From contig CAZOFA010000029.1 in NCBI GenBank assembly GCA_964578975.1, positions 1 through 25,528 on the forward strand: DNA of 25,528 nucleotides, given 5' to 3'. The DNA is from CAYRUP01 sp964578975. Lineage in GTDB: Bacteria > Pseudomonadota > Gammaproteobacteria > DSM-16500. The stretch's first letter is position 1. Every line of letters begins with the position of its first letter. A program made the position numbers and the translations under genes. Under the pieces are notes generated by a model, which was given only the letters and a program-made list of their open reading frames with translations, was not told where the DNA came from and ran no database searches. Below, one piece after another: positions 1 to 7,643 of this stretch.

Positions 1-17
1 TTTTTTTGATCACCACG

Positions 18-53
18 AAAACCTGGATTGCTTCGCTGCGCTCGCAATGACGA
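18..53. repeat. Half-palindrome, GCAGCGAAGCAATCCA repeat family
   Basis: This is the right arm of the palindromic repeat seen complete at 1748-1845 (AAAACCTGGATTGCTTCG... through GCAATGACGA). Its left arm would lie before the window. A second short GTCGCAATGACGATACG segment follows at 67-83. It sits downstream of sodB, where it may help to end transcription. Copies recur at 1748-1845 and 25457-25528. Confidence 0.75.
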
Positions 54-102
54 GGTAGGGGGGGCGTCGCAATGACGATACGTAACAATTGTCGCCAAAA
101 AG

Positions 103-684
103 CTAATCCTTAAAATTTTCCATCACAAAATCCCAATTCACAATTTTCCAAAAATTATCAACATACGTCGGGCGCGCATTGCGATAATCAATGTAATAAG
201 CATGTTCCCAAACATCACAGGTCAATAACGCTTTTTTATCTTGCGTCATCGGCGTGCCTGCATTGCTCGTGCTAATAATTTCAAGTTCACCTTGCGCATT
301 TTTAGCAAGCCATCCCCAACCCGAGCCAAATGTCGTCACCGACGCTTGCGTAAATGCTTTTTTAAATTCTTCAAATGAACCAAATTTTTTCTTGATTGCA
401 TCCGCTAATTTGCCACTGGGTTCATTATTATTTTGTGGCGCTAAACAATTCCAATAAAACGTATGATTCCACACTTGAGCGGCATTATTAAAAATCCCCC
501 CACTGGATTTCTTGATAATTTGTTCGAGCGTCGCATCCGCAAATTCAGTATCCTTAATGAGGTTATTCAAATTATTCACATAGGCTTGGTGATGTTTGCC
601 ATAATGATATTCAAGGGTTTCCTTGGAAATATAGGGTTGCAAAGCATCCATTGCATACGGTAATTTGGGTAATACGTGTGTCAT
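103..684 (-). CDS. sodB: Superoxide dismutase [Fe]
   Basis: This gene encodes a 193-residue cytoplasmic iron superoxide dismutase that converts superoxide to O2 and H2O2. Its length equals that of E. coli SodB. The metal ligands are visible: H27 in the EYHYGKHH segment, the second His in NHTFYWN, and Asp and His in DVWEHAYY. The FNNAAQVWNHTFYW segment, with its Gln, is typical of the iron rather than the manganese form. The open frame extends upstream to 825, but the start at 684 gives the standard N-terminus (MTHVLPKLPY) and has a GGGAG ribosome site about 10 nt before it. It is transcribed divergently from the thioredoxin-like gene, and a plausible promoter lies at 718-746. The family call is firm; metal preference is inferred from motifs only. 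Confidence 0.95.
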   Translation of the reverse strand: MTHVLPKLPYAMDALQPYISKETLEYHYGKHHQAYVNNLNNLIKDTEFADATLEQIIKKSSGGIFNNAAQVWNHTFYWNCLAPQNNNEPSGKLADAIKKKFGSFEEFKKAFTQASVTTFGSGWGWLAKNAQGELEIISTSNAGTPMTQDKKALLTCDVWEHAYYIDYRNARPTYVDNFWKIVNWDFVMENFKD

Positions 685-717
685 GTGTTTTTCTCCCAGA
701 TAAAAAACTGAAGACAA

Positions 718-746
718 AGTGTAGGGTTGATGGAGTTTGAATGCAA
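718..746 (-). promoter_or_regulatory. Candidate sigma-70 promoter of sodB
   Basis: On the minus strand, TTGCAT (746-741) and TACACT (723-718) are separated by exactly 17 bp. The -10 box ends 34 nt before the sodB ATG. This was recognised by eye from consensus resemblance; no transcript evidence is available. Confidence 0.45.
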
Positions 747-761
747 GCATAGGAGAATGGA

Positions 762-1733
762 ATGTTATTTCGTATCGTGATTGTATTTTTTTTAAGTCTG
801 TCCACAGCATTTGCTGCATTAACACTTAAAAATGGCATATACCCTTATCCAGCTCCCCAGATCGAAGGCATTACCGAGTGGATAAATTCAGAGCCACTGC
901 AATTAAATCAATTAAAAGGCAAAGTCGTGCTAATTGATTTTTGGACGTATTCTTGCATTAATTGCGTGCGTACTTTGCCGTATCTCAAAGCGTGGTATCA
1001 CAAATATCATGATGCAGGATTTGTTATCATCGGTGTGCATGCGCCTGAATTTGGATTCGAAAAAAATGCCAGCAATGTACAAACCGCAGTGTTAAAACAA
1101 AATATAAAATATCCTGTGGCGTTGGATAATGATTTTAAAACATGGCGCAATTTCAATAATCATTATTGGCCGGCACATTATCTTATCGATAAAAATGGCA
1201 GAGTGGTCTATCAACATTTTGGTGAAGGGGAGTATGACACCACTGAAAATAATATTCGATTTTTGCTCGGGCTGACGACACCTGCAGTGGCACAACCCGA
1301 TTTGGATGCGCAATATCCTGCACTCACACCTGAGACCTATTTAGGTTATGCGCGAGCGGAGAATTTTACCAGCCCAGAAACGCGATCAAACAATCAAGCC
1401 GCGCAATATACTTTTCCAAAAGAATTACGTGATAATGATTGGGCGCTGAGTGGAAATTGGATCATCAATGCAGATCGTATTGTGTCAGCGCAACCGTATG
1501 CGAAATTAAAAATTCATTGTAACGCACAAAAAGTATTTATGGTGATGGGAAACGCGAGCATCAAACCCATTCAGCTACAAATATTATTTAATGGAGAAAA
1601 TGTAACGAAGTCACTCGAAGTCGATAAACATACGTTATATGAAGTGCTTTCTTTACCCCAGCTTGATAATGGAATTTTAGAAGTGATCGCATCGTCGCCA
1701 GGGTTGGAAATATATACATTCACTTTTGGATGA
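762..1733 (+). CDS. Exported thioredoxin-like (TlpA/DipZ C-terminal-type) protein
   Basis: This is a 323-residue protein with an N-terminal signal peptide (hydrophobic residues 4-18, AFA cleavage region). A redoxin/thioredoxin domain at about 25-170 carries the motif WTYSCINC, with C65 and C68 forming a CxxC pair, and a proline in WPAHYLID equivalent to the cis-Pro loop. After about residue 185 a second, beta-rich domain runs to the end, as in the periplasmic C-terminal half of DipZ-type proteins, where a carbohydrate-binding-like fold follows the redoxin fold. The membrane CcdA-like half of DipZ is absent. The probable role is periplasmic thiol-disulfide exchange or peroxide handling; the substrate cannot be told. 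AGGAG lies 8 nt before the ATG. It is divergent from sodB, so the two may form an oxidative-stress neighbourhood (inference). Confidence 0.82.
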   Translation: MLFRIVIVFFLSLSTAFAALTLKNGIYPYPAPQIEGITEWINSEPLQLNQLKGKVVLIDFWTYSCINCVRTLPYLKAWYHKYHDAGFVIIGVHAPEFGFEKNASNVQTAVLKQNIKYPVALDNDFKTWRNFNNHYWPAHYLIDKNGRVVYQHFGEGEYDTTENNIRFLLGLTTPAVAQPDLDAQYPALTPETYLGYARAENFTSPETRSNNQAAQYTFPKELRDNDWALSGNWIINADRIVSAQPYAKLKIHCNAQKVFMVMGNASIKPIQLQILFNGENVTKSLEVDKHTLYEVLSLPQLDNGILEVIASSPGLEIYTFTFG

Positions 1734-1747
1734 TTTTAAGTGCGATT

Positions 1748-1845
1748 GTCATCGTCATTGCGAGCGCAGCGAAGCGAAGCAATCCAGGTTTTGCCTGCTC
1801 GGTCAAAAACCTGGATTGCTTCGCTGCGCTCGCAATGACGATGAC
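1748..1845. repeat. Complete palindromic repeat between convergent genes (probable bidirectional terminator)
   Basis: The left arm (1748-1792) and right arm (1806-1845) are reverse complements apart from one extra GAAGC pentamer in the left arm at about 1771-1780. The 13-nt loop is GCCTGCTCGGTCA. It lies in the short gap between the ends of the thioredoxin-like gene and the ACP-ligase gene, where it would form a long hairpin in either transcript. The same family appears at 18-53 and 25457-25528. Confidence 0.85.
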
Positions 1846-1857
1846 GATGACGATGAC
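1836..1857. repeat. 6-bp microsatellite (GATGAC unit)
   Basis: The outer edge of the right palindrome arm runs into a short tandem array of the 6-mer GATGAC, about three and a half copies. It is non-coding and may have expanded by slippage from the ATGACGATGAC edge of the repeat. Confidence 0.7.
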
Positions 1858-1873
1858 AAGTCACACGAAAAAA

Positions 1874-4684
1874 TCAACCAGCCACAGGCCCCGCAACAAT
1901 TACATCAATCACCGGTTCACCGCAATGTTTTGCAATTTCCGCACGCGTGCGCGTATGGATGCGAATAATTTCATCCCAATCTTTTCGTTTGGGATAGATC
2001 AATTCTCCAATGGTGACTTTAATCGAACCCCATTTAAATAATTTATTGGTGCCACGCAAAATGGTGCGTGTGCCGTAAATAGCGATGGGGCAAATGGGCG
2101 TATTGGTTTCACACGCAATCGTAAATGCACCGAGCTTGAAGGGTCTCAAGCCTGTTGCATAAGTAAATGTACCTTCGGGAAAAATGACAATCGAATTTCC
2201 AGCGGCGACCGTTTTTTCAATCAAAGATTTGTTTTCTAAATTTTTGGTTAAATCCATGCGATCAACGGTGAGATAACCCAATTTTCTGAAAAAAGTCCGA
2301 AGAAAAGGCTTGGTGACTAATTCTTTTTTTCCAATAAAAATTACACCGGGTGGCAAAATACCCACTAATAACATGGCGTCAATGTAACTTGCATGATTTG
2401 AGACATAAATAACAGGCGATTGTTTTTTTAAGTGATTTTTTCCTTTGACTGAAATGCGAATTCCGTTTAAACGAAATAAATTTCGTGCTGTGAGACGCGC
2501 AATCGCTTGGGAAGTGTGGGTGGGTAACAACATAGTGCAAATCCAAGCAAGCGCTATAATGAGACTGGAAATAATTGCGACGTACGCGGTATAAATTAAT
2601 TTGGCACAATAACTCAATCCAGCAAAACATTTTTTTAATAGACTTAATAAACCTAATTTAATGATCTGAATTTTTGCGGGCAATTGTGGCTGATTAAGTT
2701 TACCCTTGGTGTAGGCTATTTTACACGCAGAGCGTTGTAATTTTCCGCTCGACGTTTTTGGAATGGTGCGTGGTGGGACTAAAACCACGACATCTGGTGG
2801 AATGCCGAGTGAAATCGCCATTTTTTCGATGATTTCTTGACGCAAACGTTGTCGATGTTCTTTACTCAATTCATACGTTTCAGCCACGACGATTAATTTT
2901 TCTGTGCCACTCGTCGGATCATTCACACCAAAAGCCACGGTGCATCCTTTGCGAATGCTCGACAGTTCACTGACAACTTCTTCCACTTCTTCAGGATATA
3001 AGTTTCGTCCCGCTTTGATAATCAAATCTTTTTTACGACCAATAATAAAAATTTCTTGATCGGCAAGATAACCAATATCACCGGATTCCCACCAACCATC
3101 ACGATAAGCTTTTTGTGTGGCGGCAGGATTATTAAAATAGCCTTGCATGCTCGAGGGACCGGTAAATTGAATGTTGCCAACATGACGTTCGGGAAGTGGA
3201 TTGCCATTATCATCTGTAATGCGAACAGCGTGCTCCGCGAGTGGAACACCGCAGGCCACAAATTGAAGAGTATTCTTGTCAGATGAGGATGCAGGGATTG
3301 CTTTATTCTCTTCGGCAAACGGTTCGCGTTGAATGATATCGATCCGCGGTGCGCGCTTCGTGGGCGGGAATGTTAAGGCGACGGTGGATTCAGCCAGTCC
3401 ATACACGGGCGCAAATGATTCTTGTTTAAAACCATAATGTGCGAATTTTTTATGAAATCGTTCCAGTGTGCGCGGATTAATGGCTTCTGCGCCATTAAAT
3501 GCAAAACGCCACGAACTTAAATCTAATCCTTCAATTTCTTTGGCAGGAATTTTTTTCGCACACAACTCATAAGCAAAATTTGGTGCGCCTGAGAGTGTTG
3601 CGCGATGATAATGAATCGCCCATAACCATTTCTCGGGGCGCGCAAGAAACGTCATCGGCGAAAGTAATGTCAGTGGAATACCAAAATAAAGGCTGGCAAG
3701 CCAACTCATCAATCCCATGTCATGATAAAGTGGCAACCAACTGACGACGACATCGGTGGGTTTAATCGGCAGTGCTTTGCCAATCGCTCGCATGTTGTTG
3801 AGCATGTTTTCATGGGTGAGCAGCACACCTTTGGGATCACCGGTACTGCCAGAAGTATATTGAATGAGTGCCGGGTCAGTTTGTTCAACGCTGACCGGTG
3901 AAAATTTATCGCCGCGGGTTTTTAGATTTTTGATGGTCACGACATGTTTTAAGCTGGGAATAAATGTACGCAACATATGACTTAAAATTTCTGCGCGCGA
4001 AAAAGTGATGAGCATACGCACTTCGGCGCTCTGCAAAATTTTTGCTTCGCGTTTTGCATATTCTTCAATTTGATCGGGCCGAAACGGCGGATAAATCGGA
4101 ACAGGGATTGCGCCGGCCAGTAATATCGCACAATACGAATAAAAAAACGCATGACTCGTCGGTAGCATAATCGCGATCGTATCACCGGGTTGAATACCAT
4201 GTTCAACTAAACCTTGCGCGATAGAATAAGCTTCTTGAAACAGTTTCCCGTAGGTAATGAGTTCTTCATTGCCATGTTCATCTTGTAAATAAATATGCGG
4301 TCGCTCGGGGTGTGAGTTTGCGTGTTGTTGCAATATTTCACTGACAGTTTTTATCGATGATAAATCGATGAAGGTGTCTTGCAAGGGTGAGGCAAATTTC
4401 TGGGTCGATTTCGCATGCTGGGCATTGTATGGATGAGCATGTTGAATCAAGTTGATCAGATCGTTAATCGTTTCAGCTTCAATGATAGCGCTTTCAGATA
4501 ATTGGACTGCAAATTTTCTTTCGATTCGATGCAGTATTTCAACTTTTCCCAAACTATCAATACCAAGTTCCCGTTCCAGCGATGCATTTAACGTCACCGC
4601 TTGCAAAGCCCGCTCCGCTTGCAGCTCGCTCAAAAAATCACGAATAATCGCTAATACTTCCTGCTCCATTTCATTTTTATTCAT
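1874..4684 (-). CDS. Trifunctional ACP / fatty acyl-AMP ligase / 1-acylglycerol-phosphate acyltransferase
   Basis: This is a 936-residue fusion. Residues 1-85 form an acyl-carrier domain with the phosphopantetheine serine S44 in GIDSLGKVE. Residues about 110-660 are an adenylate-forming ligase: P-loop YTSGSTGDPKG at 276-286, SGDIGYL near 534-540, the hinge GRKKDLIIKAGRNLYPEE at 549-566, and catalytic K648 in PKTSSGKLQR. A hydrophobic stretch at about 697-720 could anchor it in the membrane. Residues about 735-925 form a PlsC domain with NHASYIDA (763-770; NHxxxxD) and FPEGT (835-839). It probably activates a fatty acid as acyl-AMP, loads it on its own ACP and transfers it to a lysophospholipid or glycerol-3-phosphate derivative. 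The order is opposite to E. coli Aas, where the acyltransferase comes first. Monocistronic as seen; convergent with the upstream gene. Confidence 0.88.
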   Translation of the reverse strand: MNKNEMEQEVLAIIRDFLSELQAERALQAVTLNASLERELGIDSLGKVEILHRIERKFAVQLSESAIIEAETINDLINLIQHAHPYNAQHAKSTQKFASPLQDTFIDLSSIKTVSEILQQHANSHPERPHIYLQDEHGNEELITYGKLFQEAYSIAQGLVEHGIQPGDTIAIMLPTSHAFFYSYCAILLAGAIPVPIYPPFRPDQIEEYAKREAKILQSAEVRMLITFSRAEILSHMLRTFIPSLKHVVTIKNLKTRGDKFSPVSVEQTDPALIQYTSGSTGDPKGVLLTHENMLNNMRAIGKALPIKPTDVVVSWLPLYHDMGLMSWLASLYFGIPLTLLSPMTFLARPEKWLWAIHYHRATLSGAPNFAYELCAKKIPAKEIEGLDLSSWRFAFNGAEAINPRTLERFHKKFAHYGFKQESFAPVYGLAESTVALTFPPTKRAPRIDIIQREPFAEENKAIPASSSDKNTLQFVACGVPLAEHAVRITDDNGNPLPERHVGNIQFTGPSSMQGYFNNPAATQKAYRDGWWESGDIGYLADQEIFIIGRKKDLIIKAGRNLYPEEVEEVVSELSSIRKGCTVAFGVNDPTSGTEKLIVVAETYELSKEHRQRLRQEIIEKMAISLGIPPDVVVLVPPRTIPKTSSGKLQRSACKIAYTKGKLNQPQLPAKIQIIKLGLLSLLKKCFAGLSYCAKLIYTAYVAIISSLIIALAWICTMLLPTHTSQAIARLTARNLFRLNGIRISVKGKNHLKKQSPVIYVSNHASYIDAMLLVGILPPGVIFIGKKELVTKPFLRTFFRKLGYLTVDRMDLTKNLENKSLIEKTVAAGNSIVIFPEGTFTYATGLRPFKLGAFTIACETNTPICPIAIYGTRTILRGTNKLFKWGSIKVTIGELIYPKRKDWDEIIRIHTRTRAEIAKHCGEPVIDVIVAGPVAG

Positions 4685-4778
4685 GACTGTGACATTCCGT
4701 TGATGATGAACTTCAAGTATAAAACAAAGAAGGGTAAAGGATAAACTATGTCATGAATAACGAAAGATGAAAAACGAA

Positions 4779-4802
4779 AATGGGGCACTTGCATGCCCCA
4801 TT
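4779..4802 (-). terminator. Rho-independent terminator of bufA2
   Basis: A 9-bp perfect stem, AATGGGGCA / TGCCCCATT, has the 6-nt loop CTTGCA. On the minus strand it is followed by the T-rich tract ATTTTCGTTTTTC. It begins 13 bp past the bufA2 stop, so it ends that transcript and separates it from the ACP-ligase gene. Confidence 0.75.
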
Positions 4803-4814
4803 ATTTTGCGAGAG

Positions 4815-5075
4815 TTAAGATTTTGGCTCGTCCATGGTTCCGCCAGCTTTTTTACATTGTTTCGGGGTTTTCATTTTATAACCTTTACCTTTGCAATCAT
4901 TCTTTCCTTTGCAGGAAGTGGTTGCTGATTTGCATTGGCTTTTTCCTTTGCAGGAATTAACGCCATAGCAAGGCACTTTTTTTCCGTGAGCAAGTGCTAA
5001 TGTGGAGGTAATTGGGGCAGTGACAAATGCGATCGCAGCAGCGGTAGCTAAAACACCAGCAATTTTCTTTTTCAT
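4815..5075 (-). CDS. bufA2: Bufferin-type metallophore precursor, BufA2-like
   Basis: This is an 86-residue secreted precursor. Residues 1-30 are a signal peptide (MKKKIAG, hydrophobic core, ALAHG). The mature part is small, lysine-rich and carries six cysteines in the spacing C-x5-C-x5-C-x6-C-x5-C-x12-C, with repeated CKGK units and an ending KQCKKAGG. That pattern is characteristic of BufA2-type bufferins. In bufferins, an MNIO enzyme converts cysteines to thiooxazoles and the product sequesters copper in the periplasm. The frame is open back to 5180, but the ATG at 5075 gives a proper signal peptide and has GGAG upstream. It lies in the same orientation behind bufC, with a repeat-filled gap, its own candidate promoter (5119-5147) and its own terminator, so it could be expressed independently of bufA1-yceI-bufBC. 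The family call rests on motif memory, not a search. Confidence 0.8.
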   Translation of the reverse strand: MKKKIAGVLATAAAIAFVTAPITSTLALAHGKKVPCYGVNSCKGKSQCKSATTSCKGKNDCKGKGYKMKTPKQCKKAGGTMDEPKS

Positions 5076-5118
5076 ACAAAAGCTCCATTTCAAAATGTTA
5101 GTCCAGACAAACATACAA

Positions 5119-5147
5119 AATATAACATGGAAGTTTGATGCTAACAA
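5119..5147 (-). promoter_or_regulatory. Candidate promoter of bufA2
   Basis: On the minus strand, TTGTTA (5147-5142) and TATATT (5124-5119) are separated by 17 bp, 43 nt before the bufA2 start. This is a sigma-70-like arrangement. The rest of the gap between bufA2 and bufC (to 5402) is AT-rich DNA to about 5240, then a GC-rich repeat. Confidence 0.45.
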
Positions 5148-5285
5148 AAAATTGGATGAAATAAAATCAAAATAATTCATAAGAGTTGCGAATTATCGAT
5201 CAATTATTTTAAAACAATTCAAATCATAAACGAATTGTCTTTCCTTGCAACCGCGCACGTCGTTCCGCGGCGTTTTACCTACCCC

Positions 5286-5413
5286 GTCGTGTGCTAGAGC
5301 GTCGCACTACTTACCACGTCGTACCGCGCTTTATGCGGGTATCCAGTGACAGTATCGTGGTTCGGGCTGGGATCCCGCGGACAAGCCGCGGGACGACGTG
5401 TGCTAGAGCGTCG
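5286..5413. repeat. GC-rich interspersed repeat with hairpin and 17-bp direct repeats
   Basis: CGTGTGCTAGAGCGTCG occurs at 5288-5304 and again at 5397-5413. Between them is an 8-bp perfect stem, TCCCGCGG / CCGCGGGA (5373-5380 / 5386-5393), with loop ACAAG. Base composition is sharply more GC-rich than the flanks. The right copy contains the bufC stop codon (5403-5405). A related CGTCGTCCCGCG word occurs in the repeat at 16238-16333. Confidence 0.7.
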
Positions 5414-6200
5414 TAGTAGGAATGACAGTAACAGAGGAAACTAATCCAGCAGTGATCCAACCTTTTAACAAAGAAGCAGCCTGCTGAGCCGCATTTTCTT
5501 CATCGATCCATTGACATAAACCTTCACAGATGGCGCCGAAACTGGCGCCTTGCAGCATAGCATCGATGGCCCAGGCTTCTTCTTCTGATAATGAGCAAAA
5601 CTGATTGAGATAATTATTGCGCCATAAAACCCAAGAGACGGGCTGTTCGCTTTCGACCGGTTCAGCAGGTGACTTTTGCTCAGAAAGCATTTGCCAAATG
5701 GGAATCATATTCCATTTGCAAGATAAACACCGAGCGGAGGGATGTGCGGTGAAACACATATTTTCCCAGGCATCCGGTGGTATGCGCGCAATATCATCCA
5801 ATTGCAACAGTGGCGCATCAGCTGCATCAAATACCATCGTCATGGTCCATTCGAATTGGATTAATTCGGCGAGATAAGGATGGGCGTGATAGGTTGCATG
5901 GGTTTGAGTAAACGAGGCAAGTTGATCACCAAACCAACGGATAGAACGAAATGAAGAGGGATAGGTTGTGAGATAATCATGCGCCAACTCTTCAAAAGCA
6001 TCATCACCCAAATATTGTTTTAACACCGGATAAGTTTCTGCAAGTGCATCCACCAGTCGTGCGCGATAAGCATTTTCATAAATCGCTAAACGTGTTTCCA
6101 CAGACACTTTTTCTGTGCCAAGCACATGTTGCTCAATCGCGGGATCATGCTGCAATAAATAATTTTGAAATTGATTTTGTATGCCAGATAATTTATTCAT
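5403..6200 (-). CDS. bufC: Bufferin maturation partner BufC (DUF2063 family)
   Basis: This 265-residue cytoplasmic protein has the N-terminal pattern of the DUF2063 'putative DNA-binding domain' family (FQNYLLQ, then RLAIYENAYRARLVDALAETYPVLKQYLGDDAFEELAHDYL). These proteins are the usual partners of MNIO/DUF692 enzymes and are thought to deliver the precursor peptide. The start overlaps the bufB stop by 4 bp (ATGA), which indicates translational coupling. The last dozen codons (about SSVTVIPTTTL) and the stop run into the GC-rich repeat at 5286-5413, so the native C-terminus may have been replaced by repeat-encoded residues. Despite the domain name, DNA binding should not be assumed. Confidence 0.85.
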   Translation of the reverse strand: MNKLSGIQNQFQNYLLQHDPAIEQHVLGTEKVSVETRLAIYENAYRARLVDALAETYPVLKQYLGDDAFEELAHDYLTTYPSSFRSIRWFGDQLASFTQTHATYHAHPYLAELIQFEWTMTMVFDAADAPLLQLDDIARIPPDAWENMCFTAHPSARCLSCKWNMIPIWQMLSEQKSPAEPVESEQPVSWVLWRNNYLNQFCSLSEEEAWAIDAMLQGASFGAICEGLCQWIDEENAAQQAASLLKGWITAGLVSSVTVIPTTTL

Positions 6201-7042
6201 ACAACCAATTCCGTTGCGAGTGAATGGATAATTTTGCGCGCGTGATTTAATTCATCCAGTAATGTGGATATTGGCGGCATATTGTCATCGCGTTCAATCA
6301 ATGTTGAAACTTGTCCGTATTTTTTGATGGCGATTTTATATAAATCCCAGACATTGTCGACAATGGCGTGATCATGCGTATCGATGATGTAATCACCCAT
6401 ATCAGAATGACCGGCTAAATGAATTTGATAGACGCGTTCGCCGGGAATGGCGTGCAAATAATCCAATGGATTAAATTCATGATTGATGGCGCTGACATAA
6501 ATATTATTGATATCCAACAAAATATGGCAATCCGCGCGTTGACTAATTTCATTGATAAAATCCCATTCGTTCATCACCGATTGTTGATAGGTGATATAAC
6601 TGGAAACATTTTCCAGCAAAATACGTCTTCCTAAAAATTCTTGCACTTGTTGAACGCGTTCGCTGACATGTTGAATGGTTTCTTCCGTGTAGGGCAGTGG
6701 CAATAAATCATGGGTATTTTTATGTTGAATACCCGTCCAACATAAATGATCCGAAATCCATTTAGGTTGAATGCGTTCTGCCAGTTGCTTCACTTTTTTT
6801 AGATAATCCCAATCTAATGGATCACAGCTGCCAATCGAGAGTGAAACACCGTGCATGACCATGGGATAATGTTCACGGATTTTATCGAGATAAAAAAGTG
6901 GTTTGCCACCATCCACCAAAAAATTTTCGGTGATGATTTCAAACCAATCGATAGCGGGTTTGTCATTCAAAATTGTTTCATAATAATCCGTTCTCAAACC
7001 CAAACCAAATCCCAGGAATGGTTTTTTTTCATTGCGCGACAT
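6197..7042 (-). CDS. bufB: Multinuclear non-heme iron oxidative enzyme (MNIO, DUF692), BufB-like
   Basis: This 281-residue TIM-barrel enzyme of the DUF692/MNIO family modifies precursor cysteines in bufferin-type RiPPs. Candidate iron ligands are visible at H64 (VMHGVSLSIGS), D98/H99 (ISDHLCW), E144 (LLENVSSY), D177/N180 (LLDINNIYV), H208 and H212 (HLAGH), D221/H223 (DTHDH) and E250 (IERDD). The set appears complete, so the enzyme should be active. The frame extends to 7108, but the ATG at 7042 gives the family-typical start (MSRNEKKPFLGFGLGLR) with AGGA upstream. It overlaps the yceI stop by 14 bp and the bufC start by 4 bp, so the three genes are one translationally coupled operon. Its substrates are inferred to be BufA1 and BufA2. 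Confidence 0.9.
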   Translation of the reverse strand: MSRNEKKPFLGFGLGLRTDYYETILNDKPAIDWFEIITENFLVDGGKPLFYLDKIREHYPMVMHGVSLSIGSCDPLDWDYLKKVKQLAERIQPKWISDHLCWTGIQHKNTHDLLPLPYTEETIQHVSERVQQVQEFLGRRILLENVSSYITYQQSVMNEWDFINEISQRADCHILLDINNIYVSAINHEFNPLDYLHAIPGERVYQIHLAGHSDMGDYIIDTHDHAIVDNVWDLYKIAIKKYGQVSTLIERDDNMPPISTLLDELNHARKIIHSLATELVV

Positions 7043-7631
7043 GAGTGACTTTTTCCTGTTTTGCGATTGCTTCTGCTTCAATATGAATTGTGACTTCATC
7101 TCCCACACCCGGTAAAAATGATGTCATACCAAAATCGGAACGTTTGATGGTGGTATGCGCGGTGAAACCAGCGGTTTGTTTGTCGGTGATGGGGCTGATG
7201 CCTTGTTTATTGAGTTTAACATGCAGTGTCACGGGTTTTGATACGCCGCGCAATGTCAGTATCCCTTGTACATTTGCAGACGTTTTATCGATGAGGTCTA
7301 CTTTGTTACTGACAAATGTTGCAGTCGGATATTTTTTCACATCAAAAAACATTTCACCCATGAGATGTTCATCTAGTTTTTTAATTCCGGTGATGAGATC
7401 CGCGATGTGAATCGTTGTAGAGACTTTACTGTTTTGTGGTTTTTGTGCATCAAGCACAAGTGTTCCATCCACCATCCATTTTCCTGAAGGATGAGAATAA
7501 TCAAAATGGCTCACTTGCCATGCCACATAACTATGTTGATTATCGAGTTCATAGGTTTCAGCTGCCATCACATGCGAGGAAAAAAATAAAAATACAAAAA
7601 ACAATGATAATTTCGAAAGAATTGATTTCAT
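7029..7631 (-). CDS. YceI-family periplasmic protein
   Basis: This 200-residue protein has a signal peptide (residues 1-23, ending HVMAA) and a YceI-like lipocalin-type beta-barrel. Recognisable segments include YELDNQHSYVAWQVSHFDYS near the mature start, FFDVKKYPTATFVSN, GILTLRGVSKPVTLHV and the C-terminal TTIKRSDFGM...GDEVTIHIEAEA. YceI proteins bind polyisoprenoid or other hydrophobic ligands in the periplasm. It lies 12 bp after bufA1 and overlaps bufB by 14 bp, so it is embedded in the bufferin operon. This is a position where the textbook operon has only bufB; a DoxX-type bufD, common in such operons, is not seen here. A role as carrier or accessory for the modified peptide is possible but only inferred from position. 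Confidence 0.88.
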   Translation of the reverse strand: MKSILSKLSLFFVFLFFSSHVMAAETYELDNQHSYVAWQVSHFDYSHPSGKWMVDGTLVLDAQKPQNSKVSTTIHIADLITGIKKLDEHLMGEMFFDVKKYPTATFVSNKVDLIDKTSANVQGILTLRGVSKPVTLHVKLNKQGISPITDKQTAGFTAHTTIKRSDFGMTSFLPGVGDEVTIHIEAEAIAKQEKVTHVAQ

Positions 7632-7643
7632 AAATATCCTTAT

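Noticed and set aside
1726..2041. Two overlapping open frames of 80 and 103 codons
   Set aside because: They read through the palindromic repeat and the opposite strand of the ACP-ligase gene; there is no ribosome site or recognisable domain.
5403..6200. BufC as a transcription factor of the operon because of the 'DNA-binding domain' family label
   Set aside because: The label is historic; position and coupling with the MNIO enzyme point to a peptide-delivery role.
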